DNA from: Harmothoe impar
Taxonomy: Eukaryota; Annelida; Polychaeta; Phyllodocida; Polynoidae
Assembly: GCA_947462335.1 (NCBI GenBank)
Contig: OX381705.1
Location: forward strand, 5,136,703-5,200,702
DNA: 64,000 nt
Reading direction: 5' to 3'
Numbering within the stretch: position 1 is the stretch's first letter; every line of letters starts with the position of its first letter. The notes under the pieces were generated by a model. That model was not told the DNA's origin, made no database searches, and was given only the letters and a program-made list of their open reading frames with translations. Of this stretch, positions 53,240 through 64,000 are shown piece after piece. The position numbers were made by a program, and so were the translations under genes.

Positions 53240-53242
53240 TTG
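53019..53242. repeat. 224 bp near-perfect palindrome
   Basis: Arms of 110 bp, with no mismatch found by eye, flank a 4-nt GGGG loop at 53129-53132. The arms begin CAATTGATATTTTCCCTGTA. It would form a long hairpin as single strand. It may be a true fold-back insertion end or an assembly or library artefact. Confidence 0.9.
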
Positions 53243-55479
53243 TGGCTATAATTCTACTTTTTTAGCATTTCCTCATGTTCGGAACCACTTGCATTACTCA
53301 TCACAGAGAACTGGGTATTCTTGAAAAAAGTAGCTCTGGCTACTAAATTCTGCAGGGGAAACTTCAAATTATAGAAGTTCATTTCTAATAATGGAGTCTG
53401 CAGAGACATTGGGCTATTTACTAGTGCGACCCCCCACCATACCCTTGCAAAATATGTAGGGCCGCTCTTCAATATGATGAAGCTGCTACCTATTAGATGT
53501 CCTATTGGATTTTCTGTTTTAGTGTGTAAGAGAAGTTTAGAAACCAACTTAGCCCTTGTGATAATACATTACCTTCACAGAAAACTGTCTAAAGGAGTTT
53601 TAATTGCACAGCAGATACTTCATGAAATAACCCTTTTATACCCACGATAACTGGGTTAGAAAACCATATAGAGGTAACTAACATTGAGAATTGTCCTTGA
53701 TTCTGCACTATCCATACGGCTCTAACAATCTAAAATGAGAAAGAGAAGGAGAAGGCAAGCAGAAATCATGATTATCTATCCAATCATGAAAAAAGCTCTC
53801 GTTGACTTCGACATCTGAGGTGGCTTGAGGGCACAAAATATCAAACGATGTGCAGGTTAATCAGAACAAAGACTGACCATCGAATTTTAGTAATACCTAA
53901 TAAAACAAGTTTTCGTGTGAGATACAAATTGAGGTCCTCCTGCAGGGATTATCTTTGTGGGGCAAATTATCCATTATCATTATTGCAATGTTAAAGTTTC
54001 ATGCACAAGATGACATTTTACACTGTCATATCAGACTCCATCTGCTCATTGTTAAAAGAGGAATTTCTGTTCTACACTTTAAGCCATATGTTTTTTCCTT
54101 TGAGAGTCTTAAATTTGCTTGAATGCAAGTTTGCTTGAATGCAAATATTCATGTAGGACAAACCTTACTGTATAGGTTTTAGATGCGATCTTAAATTCAG
54201 TACTGATTGCAGAGACCCGATCAGTGTAAGGGATTCTGAAAAAAGTTAGACAACAGCAAAAAAGGCTCAAAGTGGCAAAGAATTACAGAAGGGCTCAGAG
54301 ATTACTTATCAGGGTTCCAATTTACGCTGCCATTCTGTGCACATCAAAACCAAACATTGCAAGTGGATGCCTCAATGTTGGTCAATGCATACTTTCTACT
54401 ATTTAGCTGATAGTTGAGGCCAAATGTGTTTTTAAAAAGACCCATTAGGTTATAGATTAACAATATAGGTGGTGCTGCTGGTACAGTAAAAAGGTACCTC
54501 AGTGTGGTTGGCTGAGTTATTGAAGAGACACTAAACACTGGATGTTTGTGCTAGAAGAATGGTGCCTCCACTAGAGACCCATTTCTTACATCCCTTACAC
54601 AGAGAAAGGTGTCTTAACTGGGCCCTGGTGCCTCCTGAAGGGTTCCCTGGTGAAGAGACCCTGGTAGAATTAATAGGATATTTACATTGGTGGGACATCT
54701 TTCTCATCAGTTGTTGTACATAGTAGGAACTGGGGTGTCGGTTTTAATATATTGTTAACCGACTGTCTGGTGATATATATATGCAGAGACCTAGAGAGGA
54801 AAATGGCTGGTAGATTCAATTACCCTGTATATACTAACAAAAAGTGTACCTATAACACAAACTGTGTTGATAAGTCAATTGCAATTGTGAAGACAGAATG
54901 TACTTCATATTAGAATACACAAATGGTACCCTATAACAATTTCTAAAGGTCTTTAGCCCACAGGTATATATATTTTACTGCCCGCTATAAACATCTCAGG
55001 TAGCCGTGTTTTATGATACCTATCTGCACTTTAATATAGAGACCCCGGTGCATGCAAGCTATTTACAACTTGGATGCTCCTGGGTATATAGATGAAAAGA
55101 TTTATTCTCATTGAATTTAGTATGAGGGACCATTTAATTCATCCTTTAACATTTCTGGATATGGATAATGCCATTTTTTCATTCATCGGAACAAGGGAAA
55201 ACATCCGAAAGACCTTTAGGGCATATTATGAATCTGCTAAGATACTCATATCCTCCAGCAGCTCAACGTTTCTTTTCCTAAATATTGTTTAAGGCAATAT
55301 TACACTTAATAAATGTCTACTGTTACAAATACAACTGAGAGCTGTTTGATGACTCAAGTGATATTAGCACCTATGTACTGTAATTAAAAACTGAAATGGA
55401 AATGTTACAGTTTCAGACTTCACTGTCCATAATGAAATGAAACTTTCTCCAGATTTAAAACTAGACAAAGAAATCTTTA

Positions 55480-55670
55480 ACCCTTTAAGAACAGCATCAT
55501 GCCTTAATGCATCATGCCCTTGATTGCATTATGAATTGAAGTAATCTGCTGCGGTGAGTAACTCGCCGGTGCTGCATTTAAGCATCATGACAACCCTATG
55601 GGCTTTGGACACACCAGAAGGGTAGGCATGGTGCACCAATGTCGCACTGACAAGTTCTTTAGAGCATGCC
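55480..55670. repeat. Dispersed foldback family, degenerate copy in copy B
   Basis: Counterpart of 6815-7030. Confidence 0.65.
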
Positions 55671-56689
55671 ACTGACAATAGCTGGTTCAGGTAGTTATGT
55701 CAGGAGAAGTTTTAGATAAAGCATGGGGATAAAAGAGCGTCTAAGAGGGATGACTTGAAAGTGTACTGACAGTTGAACATGGTGGGAGTCATTAGACCTT
55801 TGTGGGGGCCCAGCTCCATCAAGCTGGTATCAATGCTGATCAGATCCACTCTGAGTTGTAACAAACTGATGGACTTCTCTCAGGGGAGAAGCAATCAATG
55901 CAACAGATACATCACTACTGTAACACAGAGCGATCTAGGAAGCAATTTACAGGGTCCTGTAGGAACTGAGAGCAATTGGTGGGGTATTCCTGTCAGGCAT
56001 CTATTGCCCTCATGCTTCCCTCTACGGAGCTCCTGAGAATGAAAGACAATGACAGATGCATACATATTGGGGGAAATGAATTCAAAGACAGAAGAGAATA
56101 TTTAGAATGGGAAGAACCGCATAAACATCCAAAAGTAGGGTCCAGTTTGAAAGAAAGATATTACGATAAACAATGGATGAAGATACTGATAATAAGACAC
56201 ATGGAGAGATAAGGATGTAGGCTGTAATAGCCTGGACATGTCACTGAAGCTGTTGGGGCAGGCACACAGCACTATATTTATATGTATGACCATTTGACTA
56301 ATATCAAATATATAGTACATTTCGCATTAACTTACCTGCTGTACCCGTAGTGCGAATTCGTACTGTAAGAAGCCCATCCAGCTCACAGCCCACAAGAGTC
56401 TCTTACTCTCAGTGTAAGTTTCTTCGGTTGATGAAAAATGCAAAGATACTTGAGTGGTCTGTTGCAGTGATCTATGAGCCCATCCTAAGTATCTGGTAGG
56501 TCAGCTGACCTCTCGGTAGTGGGAAGTCTTGAGACAGGCAGGTGAGGGACAGTTGGAACAGGGTACGCCTGCAGGAGTGGGTACTTGGCTGAGGAAGTTA
56601 CACGTCAGGGTGGGGGTAGTGAATAACGGGTGTAATAGCAGACTGGTAGGGGGATAGCTTAGGGTCTATGACATTAGCTTGGGTTAAGC

Positions 56690-56885
56690 CTTTAAGGACA
56701 GATGTCGTCAAAAGAAGACATTTGTCTTCATGATGCACAATTGCAGCCTTGGCAAGTAACTCATGCCAACCCTTCGGGTGTCTGAACCGTAGGATCAGCA
56801 TGATGTATGAATGCAGTCCTGGCAAATTATCTGCCTGGGCAGTGGTCATGCATTCTGATGACCAAGGCAAGATGTGCACTAACCT
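56690..56885. repeat. Dispersed foldback family member in copy B
   Basis: Counterpart of 8035-8225. Confidence 0.7.
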
Positions 56886-56896
56886 GTCTTACTCTT

Positions 56897-57043
56897 CCCA
56901 GCGAACAAAAAAACATTATTTTACGTCAAAATAACGTTATAAAATTTCATATAACGTTATGCCATAGTAAGGAGCCTTAGAGAAACGTTATTTAACGTCA
57001 TAAAACGTTAAAAAATGTTGTATGACGTTTTTTGTTTACTGGG
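56897..57043 (-). mobile_element. MITE with CCCAGCGAAC ends (copy 2), with known empty site
   Basis: Inverted ends CCCAGCGAAC and GTTTACTGGG. Copy A shows the uninterrupted target ACTCTTCCTCTCTCC at about 8230; here the flanks are ACTCTT and TTCCTCTC, giving a 2 bp TT duplication. Homologous to 46561-46706. Confidence 0.85.
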
Positions 57044-58099
57044 TTCCTCTCTCCTTCGTGCCTTTCTCCCTCCATTCCTGACTCCCCCCTCTCTTTCTAT
57101 CCATTCACTTTCTTGTGCCAAACCACCCGCCCCCCTGGTTAGAGAAACCATTATCCTCCCTATCATAACACATCATATAACTGTGACCAGGTTGTTAAAT
57201 ATCAATTAATGTTTGCAGCAATGGTATTTTGGTATTAATGTCGTTGCTATTATTGAGTTTCAATGTGTTCACCAATATTGAAACAGTGTCCACCTGCTTT
57301 TGTCTCTTAAACTGAAATTAACCGCCTGCATGACAAGTCTTTGCCCATCCAATGTCCTCAGGACTTTTCTAGAAGGGCCAAAAGCTTGTTATAATCATGC
57401 TTCAGTACCCAGCAAAATACTTTTGAAGCCCATTTAACATAAAATAACTTCAGATTCATTAAGATATTTTCCCCACTTATTAGTTTTCTTGTCTTCATTT
57501 GATTAAGTTCAGAAAACCTCATTGAGTAGGGTCACCTTTATTTCAGTCTCTCAGCGAGCAGCAAGTGGAATTGATAACTTAATGAAGAGACAATGTAAAG
57601 AAAAAAAAGTGTAGCAGGTTCAAAAAGGAAAAGCTTTCTTTTTTTCTAAGTAGACAGACAAGTATGATCAGGTAACTGATCTGCCTCATTTGTAATGTAA
57701 TTGCAGATCACACTGTTTATTAGGTATTGTTCACTTATTTCACTCAGACCAAGATAGAAATTTCATTTTCAAACATATTAAAAGATTTAAAGAAATCGAA
57801 GTCTGTCCTTTATTTTATGATCGATAGAGATCACATTAATAATGAAACTGAAGCTTCTTATTTGACATATTGGCTTTACATGCCATGGGAGATGCATTTC
57901 TCTCTTTTCCATTGTCATTTTAAAATGTCATTGCAAAGTTTGTTACTACTGTAGAATTTCCACCTCCATTGGATGTATTGTACTCAAATTTTCTGTCATA
58001 AAAGCTCTCACAATTGAACTTCTTCCACAATAAATTTGAGAAAAACAGGGAAATGTATCTGCTGTCTGACTCCTTTCTCACTGTAGGATTGTATAGCAA

Positions 58100-58300
58100 T
58101 CATTTAAGGATGGATGTTGCTAAAAGATGACAATGCAGCCCCGGCAAGTAACTCGCCGGGGCTGCATTGTGTCTGATCTCTGTAGGGTCAGCTAGATGTT
58201 TGAATGTAGCCATGGCGAGTTACTTGCCAGGGCTGCTTTCATGTATCATGACAACCAAGGGCATGATGCATTAAGATACCATGCTACCCTAAAATGTTTA
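58100..58300. repeat. Dispersed foldback family member in copy B
   Basis: Counterpart of 11005-11222, with a clear pair GGCAAGTAACTCGCCGGGGC and GGCGAGTTACTTGCCAGGGC. Confidence 0.75.
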
Positions 58301-58524
58301 AATGTCATCACACATTCATAGCCAGTAGGGCTGTAGGGAGCAGTGTTTTACATAGTTGTCCAGATGTAAACTAGTGTATATATGCAATCAGCTTTGGAAG
58401 TGCTACATGTTTTAAGATCGGCAGACTCTTGTAGCAAATTTTACACAGAGTCTCACAAATAAAGATGCACAAGTGGGAATTATCTGAGTGCAGCTTTTTT
58501 ACAAGTTCCATGAGCCTTTTTGAA

Positions 58525-58860
58525 TCACATTTAACCCTCCCTCATTTGTTAAAGGTTTTCAAGGCTCTGAATAGAATTTTTCATCTTTGCATGGATAAAT
58601 TAGAGTACCTGTATTAACTGTCACAAAAAATGCCTTTTTGCCTAGATTTCTCAACATCTTCAGACCAACTTAGTTTGATCAGTTGATCACATCAATCAAT
58701 TCAAAGAAGTGCTCTTTCTGGAGACACCTTCTGAACCTTCCAAATAGAATCATTCATGTCGATTTGAGTAGTTAACACACACACCTGTTGGAATTAGGTG
58801 ATCTTCCTTATATATGTACATGTATATTCTGTAAGATCATCAGACCACTGTCTAATTCAA
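58525..58860. other. Block present only in duplication copy B
   Basis: Copy A goes from the equivalent of about 58525 to about 58860 with little between (near 11485-11515). The block is AT-rich and non-coding, and shows no clear inverted ends. Insertion here or deletion there cannot be separated. Confidence 0.5.
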
Positions 58861-60009
58861 TCAAATAAAAAGAATGATTGAATAAAAAAGCAGGTCTTCT
58901 CGATGCATTTTCTTAACATAGTCCAAAGTACTTTAATAGTTTTCTCACGTTTTGCTCTAAACCACACTCCTTATACACTCCTGTAGTGACCATTATCCTT
59001 TGCCTGCCTGGAGCTGGTGCATTGACTTGTTTTCATGAAGCCCCCTCTCTCCGCCTTACTCATTGATTATGTATGTCCTCCTACTCCAGTATGTCCCTCT
59101 CTAAATAGCCTGTCTGCCGGTAGAGGATTGATTTACATTATATTTATCTTTCTTTTGCAGGTGTCGGCACCACTCTTGGATGTCAAACAGCATCGACCCA
59201 GTCTGGGTGATAATAGGGGATCACAGTACACCAGCAAGCTGAACCTGACAACTAACTTGTGCCTTGACAACAGACAGTTTTTCCAACTGACAAATCACCT
59301 TGGCACATATCAACCAAACAGTTTTAAACAGTTTGTTCAATTCTCCTCCAATTAGCAGCCTGTATTTCACCTTGGCAACAGGCACCTCGGCAACCTATTC
59401 TCCACCTCAAGAGGCGACAGGTTACGTTGACACCTGATACTGCTGCTTGACAACCAAAACTTAGCCTGTGCTACCAGCCTACCATTAGTCAATAGGAGTG
59501 ACAGTGATGGAGGTGCTACGTTATTGACATCTGTGTGGGCTGGGTGAGATGTGAATGCATCACAGCGTCTATTGACAGGCTGCTTTCTCTCATGTTTTAC
59601 CTGTGTTAGCACGGACATCACACTGTGAGCTGCTCTGTGTGTAAGGAAACTACTCTGTGGTATCCTCTATGAGCTGCTCTGTACCAAATAAGGCATCCAG
59701 AATTACCAAATTTAGTTGACTCATATGTGTGTTTATTTCATGAGATCTTTCAACAGTGGTTTTGCAAACTAGGGAGAGGAAAAATTCTATGTATATATAT
59801 ATTTGGACAAAGACACAGTTGCATTCTTCCAATTATCTACCTGAACCAAATATGAGTTCAAATCTATGCCATTTAATGCACGAGTCTTTTGTCATCAACT
59901 TTTAGATATACATTACAAGGATAAGCAATATTGTCTACATAAAGTTCAAAAGGAGAAACTGAACAAGGAATTTACCTCCTCTTCTCTTTGTTCTATATAC
60001 TGCCTCAAT

Positions 60010-61230
60010 ATGCATCTAGGGCACCCCTTAGCAGTGCTTCTGGTGCTGGGTGTCTCCCTGGTGGCAGGGTTGGAGTGCCCTATGGTCAACCATCCCTGTG
60101 ACTGCTCAGTAGTGGGCTCTATAGTTCAGGCCCTAGCCCTGGACTGTGACCGACGGGGTCTTCGAGAAGTCCCAGATATGATGGTCTTCAGAGGACATCC
60201 AATAAACTTCCTCAATCTTGCTTTCAACCGGATTGCTACTTTAAGTGAGGATTTCCTCTCAGGGCTGTATTTCCAATCAGTGCGTCCTGTCCAGGACCCT
60301 ATGATCAATCTTGGTGGGAATGCCATCATTGGTATGCCCAAACATGCTTTCCGTGGAATACGTGCGGACGTCCTTGGCCTGAGACTCAATAATTGCTCCC
60401 TGGATATCATCCCTCGTGAGACTCTCCGTAAAATGGAGAACCTCACTTTTCTGATGCTGCATGGCAATAGGATCCAGTCGTTACCAAGTGGAGTTTTCAC
60501 TGGTCTCAAGAAGCTGCGCCATCTTGATTTAAGTAGTAACCTCATCCAGAGAATCTCCACTGATGTGTTTATGGGGCTAGAGGGGTCACTACGGGTATTG
60601 TACCTGAATAAATTAGGGCTCACTGAGTTCCCAGCAGCAGCCATTGAGAAGCTCAGCAAGTTGGAGATACTGGAGATCAACAACAACAAGCTGGAGCAAC
60701 TGGGGGACAATTCTTTCCGTAATTTTGAGACAAAAGGTCCTCTCACAGTTGGATTAAGTGGTAATGGAATGGCTACTGTAAGCCAGAGAGCTTTAGAAGG
60801 AATGCATTTGGAACTTAAGAAATTGGATTTATCTGGCAATAATTTGAGATCCCTACATTTCCTCAATAATGCCTGCCACCCAATATTTGACCAGCGACCC
60901 GTCATCAATGTGGAGCGTAACCCGATAGTGTGTGACTGCTTGTTGTATGGTGTTATATCAACTGGCAGGATGGACTTTAGAGGTGCTTGTCAATATCCAA
61001 ACAAGTACAGTGGTCTTCAGTTGAGAGATGCTTTTGTGAATGCAGCCTGGGGGGAGTGTCAGGCTAAGGTGGCGGGGAGTCATGCGACATGTGGAAGTAC
61101 AACGTCACGAGCCCCAACGATCGGTACCTCATCAGCCATGGCACATGTACACGCACACTGCGCCATGCTGACACTACTCTGTGTGCTCACCGTCAGGTTG
61201 TTGTCAAACCCCACAAGGACAATACTGTAG
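60010..61230 (+). CDS. Secreted or GPI-anchored leucine-rich-repeat protein, copy B
   Basis: 406 codons, same layout as copy A: signal peptide, Cys-rich N-terminal cap, LRRs, C-D-C-type C-terminal cap, Ser/Thr-rich linker and hydrophobic tail. It differs at five positions (Leu for Phe in the signal peptide; Gln for Arg and Val for Ala in the LRRs; Ile for Val in the C-terminal cap; Thr for Ala near the tail). The frame is open upstream to 59866, but that part is not shared with copy A as coding sequence, so the ATG equivalent to copy A's is preferred. Both copies look functional. The few, mild changes against heavily diverged flanks suggest selection or gene conversion. Confidence 0.85.
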   Translation: MHLGHPLAVLLVLGVSLVAGLECPMVNHPCDCSVVGSIVQALALDCDRRGLREVPDMMVFRGHPINFLNLAFNRIATLSEDFLSGLYFQSVRPVQDPMINLGGNAIIGMPKHAFRGIRADVLGLRLNNCSLDIIPRETLRKMENLTFLMLHGNRIQSLPSGVFTGLKKLRHLDLSSNLIQRISTDVFMGLEGSLRVLYLNKLGLTEFPAAAIEKLSKLEILEINNNKLEQLGDNSFRNFETKGPLTVGLSGNGMATVSQRALEGMHLELKKLDLSGNNLRSLHFLNNACHPIFDQRPVINVERNPIVCDCLLYGVISTGRMDFRGACQYPNKYSGLQLRDAFVNAAWGECQAKVAGSHATCGSTTSRAPTIGTSSAMAHVHAHCAMLTLLCVLTVRLLSNPTRTIL

Positions 61231-64000
61231 CCTGCCTGGGAGCTGGTTTGTATGGAGAACCCATAGACAATGCCCCTACATCCCCAATCCCTCCTTCTAC
61301 AATCAAACTGCACTGTAATAGCATGAGGCTTTAATACACTTTGTCCTATTGTCTGTATGATGCATAAATGCAGCACTGGTGAGTTGCTTGCCAGGCCCCA
61401 GTTCACAAACCATGATCTTGAAGCTGCAGGCTCAAGCAGAGCCCATATGCCAAGTTTAGCTCAAGCTCAGCTTTTTGAAAGTTGTGGTTCACAGAATAGC
61501 TTATATGGGAAAGAACCTGCACTGATTTAGTTTCTGCTTTAAAAGTCAAGCAGATGACTGTTTTGCTTGGACACTCAAGCAGATCAGCCATCTGCTTGTG
61601 TCTTCAAGCAAATAGTAATATTTTGTGAACTGGGATCTGCTCAAACTGATCTAAATTGTCTGATTCAAGCATATAAAAAGTGTTCTGTGAACTAGGGCCC
61701 GAGAAAGTATTGAGATATCATTTGTCAGTGTGACACATAAATGCAGTACTTGCGAGTAACTTATCAGCTCTGCATTCAAGCATGGTCCTGACCCTAATGG
61801 GCTGATTGATTCTGATTGGTTAGCATGATGCATCAATGCATTGGTGAATCATGATAACAACTAAAAATAAAGCTTTCAGGCATTATGCCATCTTTAATTG
61901 ATCAACAGTCACATGCGTAGAAAAGACAACAGTGTATATATGTAGAGGTATTCAGCAATGCATAACGGATGACATCCATTAGATCTAGAAATAAACTGTC
62001 GCTGTAAAACAATTGTAATTCATAGATACAATAGCATATACATTTATGTATGAAATGTGAGAAAATCAAGGATGCTGTTGGGTATCTCTGTGTATCTGGT
62101 TGTTGTAAAATACCTTTGTAACATTGGCTGTTCCATAGATACAACATACCCATACAGTATATGTCACTACTACACTCTATAGTCCCTAACTTAACACACA
62201 TTACCAGCATCTGGTGTAGCTAGTACATGCATTATACACGAGCCACATTTTAAGGTGAAGGTAGCTTTTTGTATTTAGATGATAGAGATAGAGATAGACT
62301 TGGTAACAACTATTTTTGTTCTTTACATACATGTATATAAATGCATATGTGTGGATGATTCAAAATATGTATTTTCTTTGGCCCAGGTATATATGTTTGC
62401 ACCTGAATTCACCCTACGCAATGAAACCAAATCTCCCACACTCCCCTTCTCCTTTGATACAGCCTGTCTTAGGCCACCATCTATGAGAATCGTTTTAACA
62501 AATTGGGTTGGAAATCAAACTTATGAAATGTTGCAATGTTGCCATTTTCATCTATAGCCCATGAAGGGTTTCATATGATACATAATAAGTAGTATATTGA
62601 CAAAGGTTGACTATTGGGCAATTGTGTTTTAAAACTCTTTGGTGAATTAGATGGAAATTAATTGGGATGGGATGACTAGCATTTTAAATAAATATCAACT
62701 GTAATATTCAATACAGTTGAATCCTATGTCCAACACTTCTGGTTTTGCAACGTTAGACCTTTAACCCCTTTCATTCAACAGGTCACACATACAATAAAGA
62801 GAGTCTAAGGCTGGAACCAGGTTCCATTCAATGTTCTTGTCTCATGGCCATAAACTAACAACCTCTGGGCCCGAATCTCCTCCTACCTACACATAGCCCT
62901 ACTCTCCCATGTCAACAGTGTTTCCCCTACTACACCTATACACGCATAAATAGGGTCGACCGCAGTGCCACTAAACAAATACAAGTGTGAGAAAGGTGAA
63001 CTATTCACTATCTGGTGAGAAGATGGTAGCCTGCATTTGGTGAGCCCTTGATGATTTACATGTATAATAGTCTATAATGGTCCGCTTAAACAAACTACTA
63101 TCAGCACTATAGGAATTTGCCATATGGTGCTATCAGAATTATTCAGAGGTTCTGGTGGCACCTTGGGCATGTAGCCACAGATAAATGTGGAATAAGGCTT
63201 CAGGGCATTGTATAGGAGTTTTATAACCCTATTTACTTTCTTACAACCCCACTATGTGGGATTGGTATAAAGACACACTAATTATGGCCATGGTATTGTT
63301 AGACCCTTTACCCTAGGTCCCATCAGGACTCATACCCAGTCCAAGTACCCTGGTGTCCGGCTTCATCCAAAACAAACGGTGTTTGTCCTGGTTATTAGCT
63401 TTTTACCAGCGACTGTTGTTTATTTTGTCACCATGTTTAGTGATGGACAAAAGTATGTGATTTTCTATAAACGGGAGGTGATGGAGGGTTATGGAATTGT
63501 CCTGTGCTAATATGTATCAATATATAAAAGGTTATATATCATATATAGGGGGTGACAGTGAAAACTAAAGATTCATTCATTTAAAACCATGTTATAACTT
63601 TTGCGTGAAGGTAGAAATTCAAAATGTTTAGATCATATTTTGTCCCACATTGCAGGGTATAATTTCAGCAATTGAATATATCGTATAACATGGTCTGCGC
63701 TGTTGCAGAATATATCGATTCAATGTTCCAATAAAATGTACCTACTTTCATGGTTACGAGGTATATAAGTGAAAATCACTGACATTTTTGTGAATTCATT
63801 ACTGTGGGTTCAGTATGCTTGAGGCCTCTGTAGTAGTCCCTGGAGGTAGATTAATGTTTACAGGGGACATGAACTGCAGCAATATGGGGAGTGGTGTGTT
63901 TGAGCTAAGGTCTACTCTGTCAACACCTATAATCCATCCAATCATTTATCTATTAGATGGATATCGTGGAAATATGAGAAACATTCCTAATTTACAGTGC
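61231..64000. other. 3' flank of LRR gene copy B
   Basis: Collinear with 13945-16709, including the MITE at 61394-61700, a foldback-family piece at 61730-61850, a pyrimidine tract plus CAG near 62782 and an AATAAA near 63731. No convincing exon. Confidence 0.45.
61394..61700. mobile_element. MITE with GGCCCNAGTTCAC inverted termini, copy B
   Basis: Same element and position as 14108-14414, carried along by the duplication. Confidence 0.75.

Larger units (their letters stand above)
51808..64000 (+). repeat. Segmental duplication, copy B (partner 3240-16709)
   Basis: Collinear with copy A from about 51808 to the window end. Copy-B-specific additions are an 876 bp insert at 52364-53239, a MITE at 56897-57043 and a block at about 58525-58860. 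The block matching A 8340-10105 is missing (junction near 57145), and A 5600-6110 is mostly missing (near 54800). The right boundary is beyond the window. Confidence 0.9.

Noticed and set aside
59866..60009. N-terminal extension of LRR copy B
   Set aside because: The corresponding region of copy A is not coding and differs in length; the shared ATG directly precedes the signal peptide.

Overview
The window is metazoan nuclear DNA, most likely from a marine invertebrate. It is AT-rich and gene-poor, full of inverted-repeat elements and tandem arrays. It carries an animal-type secreted leucine-rich-repeat gene, an APE-type LINE, a Ngaro-type tyrosine-recombinase retrotransposon and a Polinton-derived element. 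No operons or bacterial signals are present. The species cannot be fixed from the sequence alone.

Layout. 1-330: a scrap with a tiny zinc-knuckle reading frame. 335-2375: a broken LINE on the minus strand. 3240-16709 and 51808-64000: two direct copies of one ~13 kb segment, each holding an intact single-exon LRR gene (12724-13944 and 60010-61230; 406 aa, five residue differences). The copies differ by element insertions and by missing blocks. 16827-17782, 40168-41865 and 42870-45965: three unrelated elements built the same way, with terminal inverted repeats followed by arrays of one short motif. 46765-47945: an eight-unit ~145 bp tandem array.

The spacer between the duplicated copies holds the two protein-coding mobile elements. 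23562-28992 is a complete Ngaro retrotransposon with split direct repeats A1-B1-A2-B2 that are identical within each pair, a gag-like ORF, an RT-RNase H ORF and a tyrosine recombinase. A possible 43-nt intron would join the last two.

29266-38714 is the most interesting object: a 9449 bp Polinton-derived element with AG...CT ends, a 6 bp target duplication (TATCAT) and a related uninterrupted site ~0.9 kb away. It encodes a protein-primed family B DNA polymerase (1374 aa), a 532 aa protein ending in two PC4-like single-stranded-DNA-binding folds, and a divergent gene for a protein with tandem Death domains. I see no integrase, packaging ATPase, protease or capsid gene. The terminal repeats are packed with motifs resembling host E-box, ETS, CRE, NF-Y, YY1 and ZNF143 sites. 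The second Death domain is cut by an in-frame TGA exactly where the fold usually has a tryptophan, and the frame stays open beyond it. Polymerase plus ssDNA binder looks like a replication module, and the Death-domain protein looks like a host-interaction factor; this division of labour is inference.
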